NCBI GenBank assembly: GCA_949113215.1
Contig: CARZYU010000012.1
Location: forward strand, 13,140 to 18,241
Source of the DNA: an uncultured Bacilli bacterium
Lineage (GTDB): Bacteria; Bacillota_I; Bacilli_A; RF39; UBA660
DNA length: 5,102 nt
Direction of reading: 5' to 3'
Made by a program: the position numbers and the translations under genes. Of the stretch, positions 1 through 4,800 are shown one piece after another (position 1 is the stretch's first letter; each line of letters starts with the position of its first letter). The notes beneath the pieces are model-generated. The model ran no database searches and was not told the DNA's origin. It saw nothing but the letters and a program-made list of their open reading frames with translations.

Positions 1-71
1 TCTTCCTGCATAATAGGAACATTCTGTTCTTTAGCATAAGTTCTTAACGTTTCTAACCAATCCTCTACCAT
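1..71 (-). CDS. trmR: TrmR/YrrM-type tRNA O-methyltransferase, N-terminal fragment (runs off the left edge)
   Basis: Only the first 23 codons are present; the rest lies beyond the left edge. The visible start reads MVEDWLETLR then TYAKEQNVPIM. This resembles the opening helix of the YrrM/TrmR family, whose Bacillus member has a similar 'YAEEHHVPIM' stretch just before the SAM-binding domain (recalled, not searched). In B. subtilis TrmR methylates 5-hydroxyuridine at the tRNA wobble position. The ATG lies inside the end of mltG, giving a 7-nt overlap (ATGGTAG), and a good SD site (GGGGTGA) sits 6 nt upstream. The family always follows mltG in this Firmicute gene run, which supports the call as much as the short peptide does. 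The Bacillus protein has extra residues before this motif, so this one seems to start shorter. The catalytic domain cannot be seen. Confidence 0.72.
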   Translation of the reverse strand, partial: MVEDWLETLRTYAKEQNVPIMQE

Positions 72-1153
72 GGCCAATCACCCCGTTGTTTGATCGCCTG
101 AATCATTTGATTATGTTCACGTTCATTTTTCGTAAAATAAACGTTCTTATTTTTATCCGCTACAAAGTAATAATAATCACTTTCTTTTTTTGTAAGTACA
201 CTTTCGATGCTCTCTTTGGAAGGATTGCAAATAGGACCAATTGGTAGTTTTCCGGCCATCAACGGACTTCGCGTATTGTAAGGATTTACAGCATTAAAGT
301 TGATCGAATCGTTACAATCCTTCAAAGAAACCTGTGCCCCATAACAGGTTGTAACATCACTTCCCAAAGACCAACCAGCCGAAAGACGATTGTTAAAAAC
401 CGAAGCGATTAATTCCCTATTTTCTCTACTGACTCCCTCTAATTCCACAATTGATGCTAATGTCATCAACTGATGATAAGTAGAACCACTTTGTTCCATT
501 CGTTTTTGATAAGGAGTCAAAACTTTATCCGTTTGATTCAAAAGAATGGTAATCAGCTGATCGATGGTAACTTCTTTGGCAAAAGAATACGTATCCGGAA
601 ACAAATAACCTTCTAGGGGATAATAAATCTCTGTATCCAACACTTCGTTCGTCAAAAACCAATACCTTTGTACCAAACTGGTAAGATACGTACGGTCTTT
701 CATTTTCGCGAGAAAATCACTCTTAGAAAATCCTAACTTTTCTTCCAACAGGGAAGCAAGTTGTACCATGTTAAGTCCCTCTTTGATCGTCACTTGAACA
801 TCGGTGGAATCTGCTTGATTTCCTTTTAACTTTGTAACAATTTGTTTGACGCTCATCGAAGGAGATAACGTATAGGTAGCGGCCTTTAAACTGGTTTCTC
901 CAGTCAGTTTAACATAGAGAACAAAGAAGTTTGCATTCCTGATTAACCCTTCTTCCCTAAGCCTCTCTGCAATTCCTCTACTGCCAATTCCCGGTTCAAT
1001 GGTAACCTTAACTTCTTCCTTTGAATTTCGATCCATCGGAGAAAGTTGAACATTCAAATAAGCAATGGCAAAAAAGAACACCGCAAAGAAGATCAAAATG
1101 ACCAAAAACAAATTACGTGCCTTCTTTTTTAATTTTAACTTCCGTTTTGCCAT
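65..1153 (-). CDS. mltG: MltG/YceG-like endolytic peptidoglycan transglycosylase (terminase)
   Basis: 362 aa, the usual size for Gram-positive MltG. Known family role: a membrane-anchored lytic transglycosylase that cleaves nascent glycan strands at the outer membrane face and so ends their elongation, working with the synthases of peripheral or septal wall growth. Seen here: a basic cytoplasmic start (residues 1-13, rich in Lys/Arg), one membrane helix at about 14-34, a LysM-like subdomain at about 45-115, then the YceG catalytic domain. Family landmarks are LEGYLFPDTY (180-189), ASIVELEG (233-240) with the presumed catalytic Glu237, SVFNNRL (251-257), GKLPIGPICNP (301-311) and EHNQ (346-349) near the C-terminus. 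The ATG is preceded by TTTGGAG at a 6-nt spacing. Its stop TAG overlaps trmR. Cys270 and Cys280 in the extracellular domain are an uncommon pair for this family. The function is confident. Confidence 0.95.
   Translation of the reverse strand: MAKRKLKLKKKARNLFLVILIFFAVFFFAIAYLNVQLSPMDRNSKEEVKVTIEPGIGSRGIAERLREEGLIRNANFFVLYVKLTGETSLKAATYTLSPSMSVKQIVTKLKGNQADSTDVQVTIKEGLNMVQLASLLEEKLGFSKSDFLAKMKDRTYLTSLVQRYWFLTNEVLDTEIYYPLEGYLFPDTYSFAKEVTIDQLITILLNQTDKVLTPYQKRMEQSGSTYHQLMTLASIVELEGVSRENRELIASVFNNRLSAGWSLGSDVTTCYGAQVSLKDCNDSINFNAVNPYNTRSPLMAGKLPIGPICNPSKESIESVLTKKESDYYYFVADKNKNVYFTKNEREHNQMIQAIKQRGDWPW
78..84 (-). promoter_or_regulatory. Ribosome binding site for trmR inside mltG
   Basis: Minus-strand GGGGTGA ends 6 nt before the trmR ATG (71-69). 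It lies within the last codons of mltG. It fixes the trmR start and suggests the two genes are translated from one message. Confidence 0.6.
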
Positions 1154-1180
1154 AAACTACTCCAAAACAAAGAACGAGCA

Positions 1181-1504
1181 TTACTGCCCGTTGTTTTCTC
1201 CATTTTCTGCTTCCGATTGTTGTCTTTTTACTTCTTCTTGAATCGAGCTTAGAATCGTCTCAATGACTTTCCATTCTTTATCGGTTGTAATATCTCCTAA
1301 CTGTAAGATCTCATCATCCATATGTGCTGGATCGTAAGTTCCTGCGTAAACTTGGGTATTTCCCGTTTCATCTTTGGAATTATCGGTATAGACGATGTAA
1401 CTTTTTCCTGTTTCATCGCTATCAAAGGTAAATAGGATATAGCAAGTTAATTGATTTCCATTCGCATCAATCATCGTAAACGTGTTTCTTTTTAATTCAT
1501 TCAT
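1181..1504 (-). CDS. yrzB: DUF1292 family protein (YrzB-like)
   Basis: 107 aa, acidic and soluble, with no signal peptide or membrane segment. It shows the DUF1292 layout: a first strand pair around FTMIDANGNQ (9-18), then ILFTFDSDETGKSYIVYTD (23-41), and a C-terminal TDKEWKVIETIL helix (74-85) like the family's 'deEW..ie..l' ending. The last 20 or so residues are a charged, Asn/Glu/Gln-rich tail that is probably disordered. The function of the family is unknown. In Firmicutes it sits almost invariably between ruvX and mltG, as here. Its ATG overlaps the ruvX TGA stop by four bases (ATGA), with AAGGG about 12 nt upstream, so translation is probably coupled to ruvX. A 27-nt gap leads to mltG. 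The family assignment is good; no biochemical role should be inferred from it. Confidence 0.87.
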   Translation of the reverse strand: MNELKRNTFTMIDANGNQLTCYILFTFDSDETGKSYIVYTDNSKDETGNTQVYAGTYDPAHMDDEILQLGDITTDKEWKVIETILSSIQEEVKRQQSEAENGENNGQ

Positions 1505-1929
1505 TTTTCTTCATCCCTTCTTTTCTTATCTAAAAAACTTTGCAAAATGATCGTTGCAGCAACGCCATCGATCACTTGTTTCCGTTTTGCCCGTGAAGCA
1601 TCTTGCGCTAAAAGTACTTGAGTCGCTTCCACTGTCGAAAGTCGCTCGTCTTGTAAATAAACTGGCAAAGGATATGCCTCTTCCAAAAGCGTTTGGAAAC
1701 GAAGTGCCAATTCCCCCTTTGGTCCTACCGTATTGTTCATGTTCTTTGGAAATCCTAAAACAAAGGCATCAATCCGATACTCTTTGACATAAGATTCCAA
1801 CTCTTTCACCAAACCACGGTAATCTTCGTTATGACGTAATACCGTAAGCGAAGAAGCAATCGTTCCCGTCGGATCGGAAAGCGCTAAACCCAAGGTTCTA
1901 GATCCCAAGTCAAGTCCCAAATAACGCAT
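1501..1929 (-). CDS. ruvX: RuvX/YqgF family RNase H-fold nuclease (putative Holliday junction resolvase / pre-16S rRNA nuclease)
   Basis: 142 aa, full length for YqgF. The fold opens with MRYLGLDLGSRTLGLALSD, carrying the first acidic metal ligand (Asp7). VLGFPKNMNNTVGP (58-70) is the family's 'vGlPlnmdGs.g' loop. DERLST (94-99) and the C-terminal DGVAATIILQSFLD (121-134, Asp121) complete the RNase H-like active site. In E. coli YqgF is tied to 16S rRNA 5'-end maturation, and other members cut Holliday junctions or nucleic acid; which activity dominates here cannot be told from sequence. One base separates its ATG from the ireB TAA. The region upstream is only weakly SD-like (GAAAG and purine-rich), so initiation probably depends on ribosomes finishing ireB. 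Its own stop overlaps yrzB. Confidence 0.94.
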   Translation of the reverse strand: MRYLGLDLGSRTLGLALSDPTGTIASSLTVLRHNEDYRGLVKELESYVKEYRIDAFVLGFPKNMNNTVGPKGELALRFQTLLEEAYPLPVYLQDERLSTVEATQVLLAQDASRAKRKQVIDGVAATIILQSFLDKKRRDEEK

Positions 1930-1930
1930 C

Positions 1931-2194
1931 TTATTTCGTTTCTTTCAAAAAGTTACGAAGCAGAACTTCGATGATTTTTACACGGTCAAGACTTGTAACT
2001 TTCTTTCTTGCTTCACGATGACTAGAAATATAGCCAGGATCAGCACTAATTAAGTAACCTACCAATTGATTGACAGGATCGTATCCTCTTTCCTCCAAAG
2101 CGTCGAAAACATCTTCGAGGGCTCCTCTTACCAATTCGGTATCGAATTCTTCTACGTTGAACAAACTTGTCGTATCATTGACACCGTTACCCAT
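1931..2194 (-). CDS. ireB: IreB family regulatory phosphoprotein (UPF0297/YrzL)
   Basis: 87 aa from the ATG at 2194. The family hallmark is clear: DVFDALEERGYDPVNQLVGY followed by LISADPGYISSHREAR, matching the conserved 'L..kGY.P.NQiVGYl.SgDP.YI......AR' pattern. In Enterococcus faecalis IreB is a small dimeric protein phosphorylated on N-terminal threonines by the PASTA kinase IreK, and it influences cephalosporin resistance. Here a Thr pair (residues 8-9) lies in the flexible N-terminus and could be the target; that is inference. A GTG 9 bases upstream would add three residues. I reject it because that GTG lies inside the SD sequence GAGGTGA, which is ideally spaced (5 nt) from the ATG. 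Bacillus has alaS upstream of this gene; here a rhomboid gene takes that place. Confidence 0.93.
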   Translation of the reverse strand: MGNGVNDTTSLFNVEEFDTELVRGALEDVFDALEERGYDPVNQLVGYLISADPGYISSHREARKKVTSLDRVKIIEVLLRNFLKETK

Positions 2195-2199
2195 AGGCT

Positions 2200-2206
2200 T
2201 CACCTC
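2200..2206 (-). promoter_or_regulatory. Ribosome binding site that sets the ireB start
   Basis: Minus-strand GAGGTGA ends 5 nt before the ATG at 2194. The alternative GTG start (2203-2201) is part of this SD sequence and has no SD site of its own at proper distance, so the ATG is preferred. Confidence 0.8.
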
Positions 2207-2218
2207 ACTATCTTATCT

Positions 2219-2248
2219 ATAATAGTAGTCTAACATCTTTCGAAGGAA
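2219..2248 (-). promoter_or_regulatory. Possible weak promoter for the ireB-ruvX-yrzB-mltG operon
   Basis: In the 74-nt gap between gluP and ireB the minus strand carries TATTAT (2224-2219), a 5/6 match to a -10 box, about 25 nt before the ireB start. No good -35 is found at 17-18 nt; the best hexamer there is TTCCTT (2248-2243). It may be a weak promoter or chance in AT-rich DNA. Read-through from gluP is the alternative. Confidence 0.28.
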
Positions 2249-2268
2249 AAGTAAACCGTAGCTTTTCT

Positions 2269-3411
2269 TTAAACGTGATAACAAAATGCCATATAGAGAA
2301 GAAAGGCTAAAAATAAAATTGTGACAATCGCACCATTCACTCGTTCAAATGTCGTACTTTTGTATTTGATTCCAACGGAAATCGTCATGAGAGTTCCACC
2401 AATCAATCCACCAATATGAGCAAAATTATCGATTCCTGACATCATAAAACCAATTGCTAAATTCAAAACAATCAAAGGCACAATTTGACTCTTGATGACA
2501 TTTCCCAAGTAGACACGGTAATGGTATCCAAAGTAAAGTAAACTTCCCATAAGTCCAAAGATCGCTCCACTTGCTCCAACGGAAATTGTATGACCTTGGA
2601 AGATCATGGAAAGAAGTGATCCCATAAAACCACCAAATAGATAAACGATAAGATACTTCACTTTTCCTAAGAAACCTTCCAACTGACTTCCAATAACATA
2701 AAGTGCATAACAGTTGAAAAGAAGATGGAACACCCCACCATGAACAAACATCGCCGTAAGCAATCGATAGTACTCTCCAAAACGAATCGCAGGAGCATAC
2801 ATTCCAAACGAGGCAATGATTTTATCACTCGCTCCCAATAACACTCCAAAAAAATAAATGAACACATTTAAGGCAATCAAGGTGTAGGTAATGGTTGGAA
2901 CCTTCGGTTGAAAGACATCTTCGGCCTTTTTCGCATCACTTTGATTGTGTTGGTTGATATCGTTTGTAATTTTCAAAAACAATTGCATTCCCTCTTCGGT
3001 ATACACAAGTTTCCGGGAAAGATCAGGAAAACTTTTCTTTAATAGATCGTTTTGCAATAAATCTTTCTCTTCTTCTACCCGAACAGAATCAAAGACGTCA
3101 AATTGATCCAAATGAACGTTCTCTCCCAAATCAACGAATAAGCTGAGGACATTCATTCGAAACGAAAGAGTCTTTGCTTTGATCTTTTTCAAAATGCGCT
3201 TCGTTTTAAAAACATCGAATTCCATTTGTTCATCGTTATGAACATAAGAAGAAACAAGGCGCACAATACGGTAATCTTCTTCCAAATTTTCGAGCCAAAT
3301 TTCATTTTCAATCCCCTGTAAAATGATGGGACTATAGTTCTTCTCTGTAATAAAATAATGTAGTAATTTCATGACAATCCGGTTTTTTCTTTCGATGGTT
3401 TCTTCCGTCAT
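2269..3411 (-). CDS. gluP: Rhomboid family intramembrane serine protease, YqgP/GluP type
   Basis: 380 aa. Rhomboids cut substrates within or next to membrane helices, using a Ser-His dyad. Residues 1-170 form a soluble, charged N-terminal domain; its GIENEIWLENLEEDYRIVRL segment (33-52) resembles the N-terminal domain of B. subtilis YqgP as I recall it ('DEIWLEAP...LVRLY'). About seven membrane helices follow, at roughly 174-193, 227-245, 252-271, 281-297, 309-326, 331-347 and 360-377. Catalytic Ser281 lies in GASGAIFG (279-286) and His332 in NFAHIGGLIGG (329-339). EYYRLLTAMFVH (213-224) and HLLFN (229-233) are the conserved first loop and HxxxN motif. YqgP has a C-terminal TPR region, which is absent here because the protein stops just after the last helix. 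Bacillus YqgP works with FtsH on the Mg transporter MgtE; the substrate here is unknown. The ATG has a perfect AAGGAGG 7 nt upstream. Confidence 0.95.
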   Translation of the reverse strand: MTEETIERKNRIVMKLLHYFITEKNYSPIILQGIENEIWLENLEEDYRIVRLVSSYVHNDEQMEFDVFKTKRILKKIKAKTLSFRMNVLSLFVDLGENVHLDQFDVFDSVRVEEEKDLLQNDLLKKSFPDLSRKLVYTEEGMQLFLKITNDINQHNQSDAKKAEDVFQPKVPTITYTLIALNVFIYFFGVLLGASDKIIASFGMYAPAIRFGEYYRLLTAMFVHGGVFHLLFNCYALYVIGSQLEGFLGKVKYLIVYLFGGFMGSLLSMIFQGHTISVGASGAIFGLMGSLLYFGYHYRVYLGNVIKSQIVPLIVLNLAIGFMMSGIDNFAHIGGLIGGTLMTISVGIKYKSTTFERVNGAIVTILFLAFLLYMAFCYHV

Positions 3412-3441
3412 TGATAGTCCTCCTTAAAACAATAATATTAT
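3411..3441 (+). promoter_or_regulatory. Candidate promoter for the tspO-like gene
   Basis: Plus strand: TTGATA (3411-3416, 5/6 match to TTGACA) and TATTAT (3436-3441, 5/6 match to TATAAT). The 19-nt spacing is longer than ideal. The -35 overlaps the gluP start codon and the -10 overlaps the gluP -10. An alternative -10 is TAAAAT at 3456-3461, but it has no fitting -35. The exact boxes are uncertain. Confidence 0.38.
3419..3425 (-). promoter_or_regulatory. Ribosome binding site of gluP
   Basis: Minus-strand AAGGAGG, a full match to the anti-SD core, ends 7 nt before the gluP ATG. It predicts strong initiation and fixes this start. Confidence 0.85.
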
Positions 3442-3468
3442 TATATACCAGTTCATAAAATATGAAAA
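3440..3468 (-). promoter_or_regulatory. Candidate sigma-A promoter for gluP
   Basis: Minus strand: TTTTCA (3468-3463, 4/6 match to TTGACA), a 17-nt spacer, then a perfect TATAAT (3445-3440). It lies about 28 nt upstream of the gluP ATG, leaving a short leader that contains the SD. It overlaps the ribosome binding region of the divergent tspO-like gene. Found by eye only. Confidence 0.55.
3452..3466. repeat. Inverted repeat in the gluP/tspO divergent region, possible operator
   Basis: TTCATA-AAA-TATGAA is a perfect 6-bp dyad with a 3-bp centre. It lies between and partly over the gluP -35 box (3463-3468), just before the tspO SD site. A second, simpler palindrome, AATAATATTATT, is at 3431-3442 over both -10 boxes. 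Such positions suit a repressor site, but short dyads are common in AT-rich DNA. Confidence 0.35.
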
Positions 3469-3475
3469 GAGGTGG
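3469..3475 (+). promoter_or_regulatory. Ribosome binding site that sets the tspO start
   Basis: GAGGTGG ends 5 nt before the ATG at 3481. The in-frame GTG at 3472 lies inside this SD sequence, so the ATG is the likely start. Confidence 0.75.
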
Positions 3476-3480
3476 TAGAA

Positions 3481-3927
3481 ATGAAACGTATCCTTTTCTC
3501 AATTTTAATGATTTTCCTGCTAGGATCCTTATTCTTTCTTCCCTTTCCTACTGCTTATTATCAAAGTTTAAAACTTCCCTTTTTTACCCCTAGTTTGTCT
3601 CTGTTTCAAGTCATTTTTCTTTTGAATTTAGCGGGAATCGCTCTAAGTGCATTAGAATTAACTCGCTTTCACAAAAGTCCATCCAAAGAATATGGTAAAA
3701 GTATCTTAAAAAACTACGTAGCATCCTTACTCCTTTGGTATTTCTTTTCGACCAAACAACTCTTTTTCTCCTTTGTTTCTTCTATCATTCTATTCCTTAC
3801 CACTCTAAAACTTTATAGTGAGACAGCTAAATTAGAAGAAAAAGCCACAAAGTATTTAAATCTCTATACTTTGTGGACACTTTTTTTATCGATTCTCTCC
3901 CTCGCTATTTATGTTTTAAACCGTTAA
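3481..3927 (+). CDS. tspO: TspO/MBR-like five-helix membrane protein, divergent
   Basis: 148 aa from the ATG and very hydrophobic, with about five membrane helices (roughly 4-22, 41-60, 74-90, 94-112, 123-146), as in TspO. Family-like pieces appear in the right order: YYQSLKLPFFTP (26-37) for 'WY..L.KP.W.PP'; LKNYVASLLLWYFF (76-89) for the '..N..wn..fF' helix; LTTLKLY (106-112); and ATKYLNLYTLW (122-132) for the signature 'A..L..PY..W', ending in a YVLN tail. TspO proteins bind porphyrins and sterols and are linked to tetrapyrrole and stress handling. The family's aromatic Trp in the first loop is Tyr or Phe here, and Pro of the PY motif is replaced (LY), so the ligand may differ. It is the only plus-strand gene and stands alone. 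Its 3' end contains a terminator hairpin and overlaps rluD by 12 nt. An unrelated small membrane protein is the alternative. Confidence 0.7.
   Translation: MKRILFSILMIFLLGSLFFLPFPTAYYQSLKLPFFTPSLSLFQVIFLLNLAGIALSALELTRFHKSPSKEYGKSILKNYVASLLLWYFFSTKQLFFSFVSSIILFLTTLKLYSETAKLEEKATKYLNLYTLWTLFLSILSLAIYVLNR
3835..3876 (-). terminator. Rho-independent terminator of lspA-rluD, inside the tspO-like coding region
   Basis: On the minus strand an 11-bp perfect stem, CCACAAAGTAT / ATACTTTGTGG (3876-3866 with 3855-3845), encloses a 10-nt loop. It is followed directly by CTTTTTCTTCT (3844-3834), a classic U-tract. It lies about 40 nt after the rluD stop codon, where no other terminator exists. The same hairpin read on the plus strand is followed after ACAC by seven T (3881-3887), so it could act in both directions. 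On the plus strand it falls in codons 122-136 of the tspO-like gene, ahead of its stop; translating ribosomes would be expected to keep it unfolded there. Confidence 0.75.
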
Positions 3928-4800
3928 AGATGCAAGGTACTCTTCAAATTCCTCTGGTAAAGGACTATCGAAGGATAGATGTTCTTTGGTAATAGGATGA
4001 ACAAAAGACAATTGTTTGGAATGGAGCATTTGGCCGAAAGATGTCGCTTTCTTAGAATGATAAACTGGATCATTGACAATGGGATGATGAATATAGGCCA
4101 TATGAACTCGGATCTGATGCGTCCTTCCTGTCTCTAATTTACAAGCAATGAGAGTTTTATCAGAAAAACGTTTTAATACTTTAAAATGTGTAATGGCATC
4201 TTTCGCATTCACATCCGTCACCATCATTCGTTGACGATTGTTAGGGTCTCTACCAATCGGAGCGTCGATCGTTCCTGTTTCATTGGGAATGATTCCTTCG
4301 ACCAAAGCATAATAAATTCTCACTACTTCTTTCTTTTTGATCATCGAAGAAAGCAAATCGTGTGTTTTATCGTCTTTTGCTACCATCATAAGTCCCGAAG
4401 TATCCTTATCAATTCTATGGACAATACCAGGACGAACATTGGAACTTCCCTTCGATAAAGAAAAACGGTAAAGAAGCGCATTGACTAGCGTATGCTCATA
4501 ATTACCAGGAGCAGGATGAACTACCATACCGCTCTTTTTATTGACGACTAATAAATAGTCATCTTCGTATACTACGTCCAAAGGAATATCCTCTTTTTCG
4601 ATCTTTATTTCAAAATCCATCGCATCATCCACGGTGATTTCATCCCCAAGATGAAGCAGATAATTATTGGAAACCGCTTTGGAAAACACTTGAATCTTAC
4701 CAGCTTTCCCAAGTTTTTGAATCTTACTTCGACTGAGGTCAAGTACCCGACTCAAATATTGGTCAATACGCTCACCTTCCACATCACTTTCAAACCTCAT
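3916..4800 (-). CDS. rluD: RluA-family 23S rRNA pseudouridine synthase (RluD/YlyB)
   Basis: 294 aa, typical length. An N-terminal S4 RNA-binding domain (about 11-58) holds RIDQYLSRVL and SRSKIQKLGKAGKIQV. The catalytic domain follows, with HRIDKDTSG (128-136), in which Asp131 is the conserved nucleophile of pseudouridine synthases. LETGRTHQIRVH (222-233) and the terminal segment around HSKQLSFVHP (260-269) are further RluA-family landmarks. RluD isomerises uridines in helix 69 of 23S rRNA; S4-bearing family members differ in target, so the exact sites are an inference from the lspA neighbourhood (lspA-ylyB order, as in Bacillus). Its ATG overlaps the lspA TGA by four bases, and AAAGGAG lies 10 nt upstream. 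In Bacillus pyrR follows; here the gene ends at a convergent tspO-like gene. Confidence 0.94.
   Translation of the reverse strand: MRFESDVEGERIDQYLSRVLDLSRSKIQKLGKAGKIQVFSKAVSNNYLLHLGDEITVDDAMDFEIKIEKEDIPLDVVYEDDYLLVVNKKSGMVVHPAPGNYEHTLVNALLYRFSLSKGSSNVRPGIVHRIDKDTSGLMMVAKDDKTHDLLSSMIKKKEVVRIYYALVEGIIPNETGTIDAPIGRDPNNRQRMMVTDVNAKDAITHFKVLKRFSDKTLIACKLETGRTHQIRVHMAYIHHPIVNDPVYHSKKATSFGQMLHSKQLSFVHPITKEHLSFDSPLPEEFEEYLASLTV

Noticed and set aside
1554..1787. Plus-strand open frame of 77 codons
   Set aside because: It lies entirely antisense to ruvX, which has all family motifs; there is no promoter or SD site.
2243..2270. Hairpin GGAAAAG / CTTTTCT just after the gluP stop as a gluP terminator
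   Set aside because: On the minus strand the stem has only about 6 clean A/T-rich pairs, with a C-A mismatch beyond, and the bases after it (CTTCGAAAG) are not a U-tract. It is too weak to call.
2667..2867. Minus-strand open frame in another phase
   Set aside because: It is a shifted-frame shadow of the hydrophobic part of gluP.
4186..4458. Plus-strand open frame of 90 codons
   Set aside because: It lies fully antisense inside rluD, has no SD site, and its peptide (rich in His, Ser and Arg) looks like a reverse-complement shadow.
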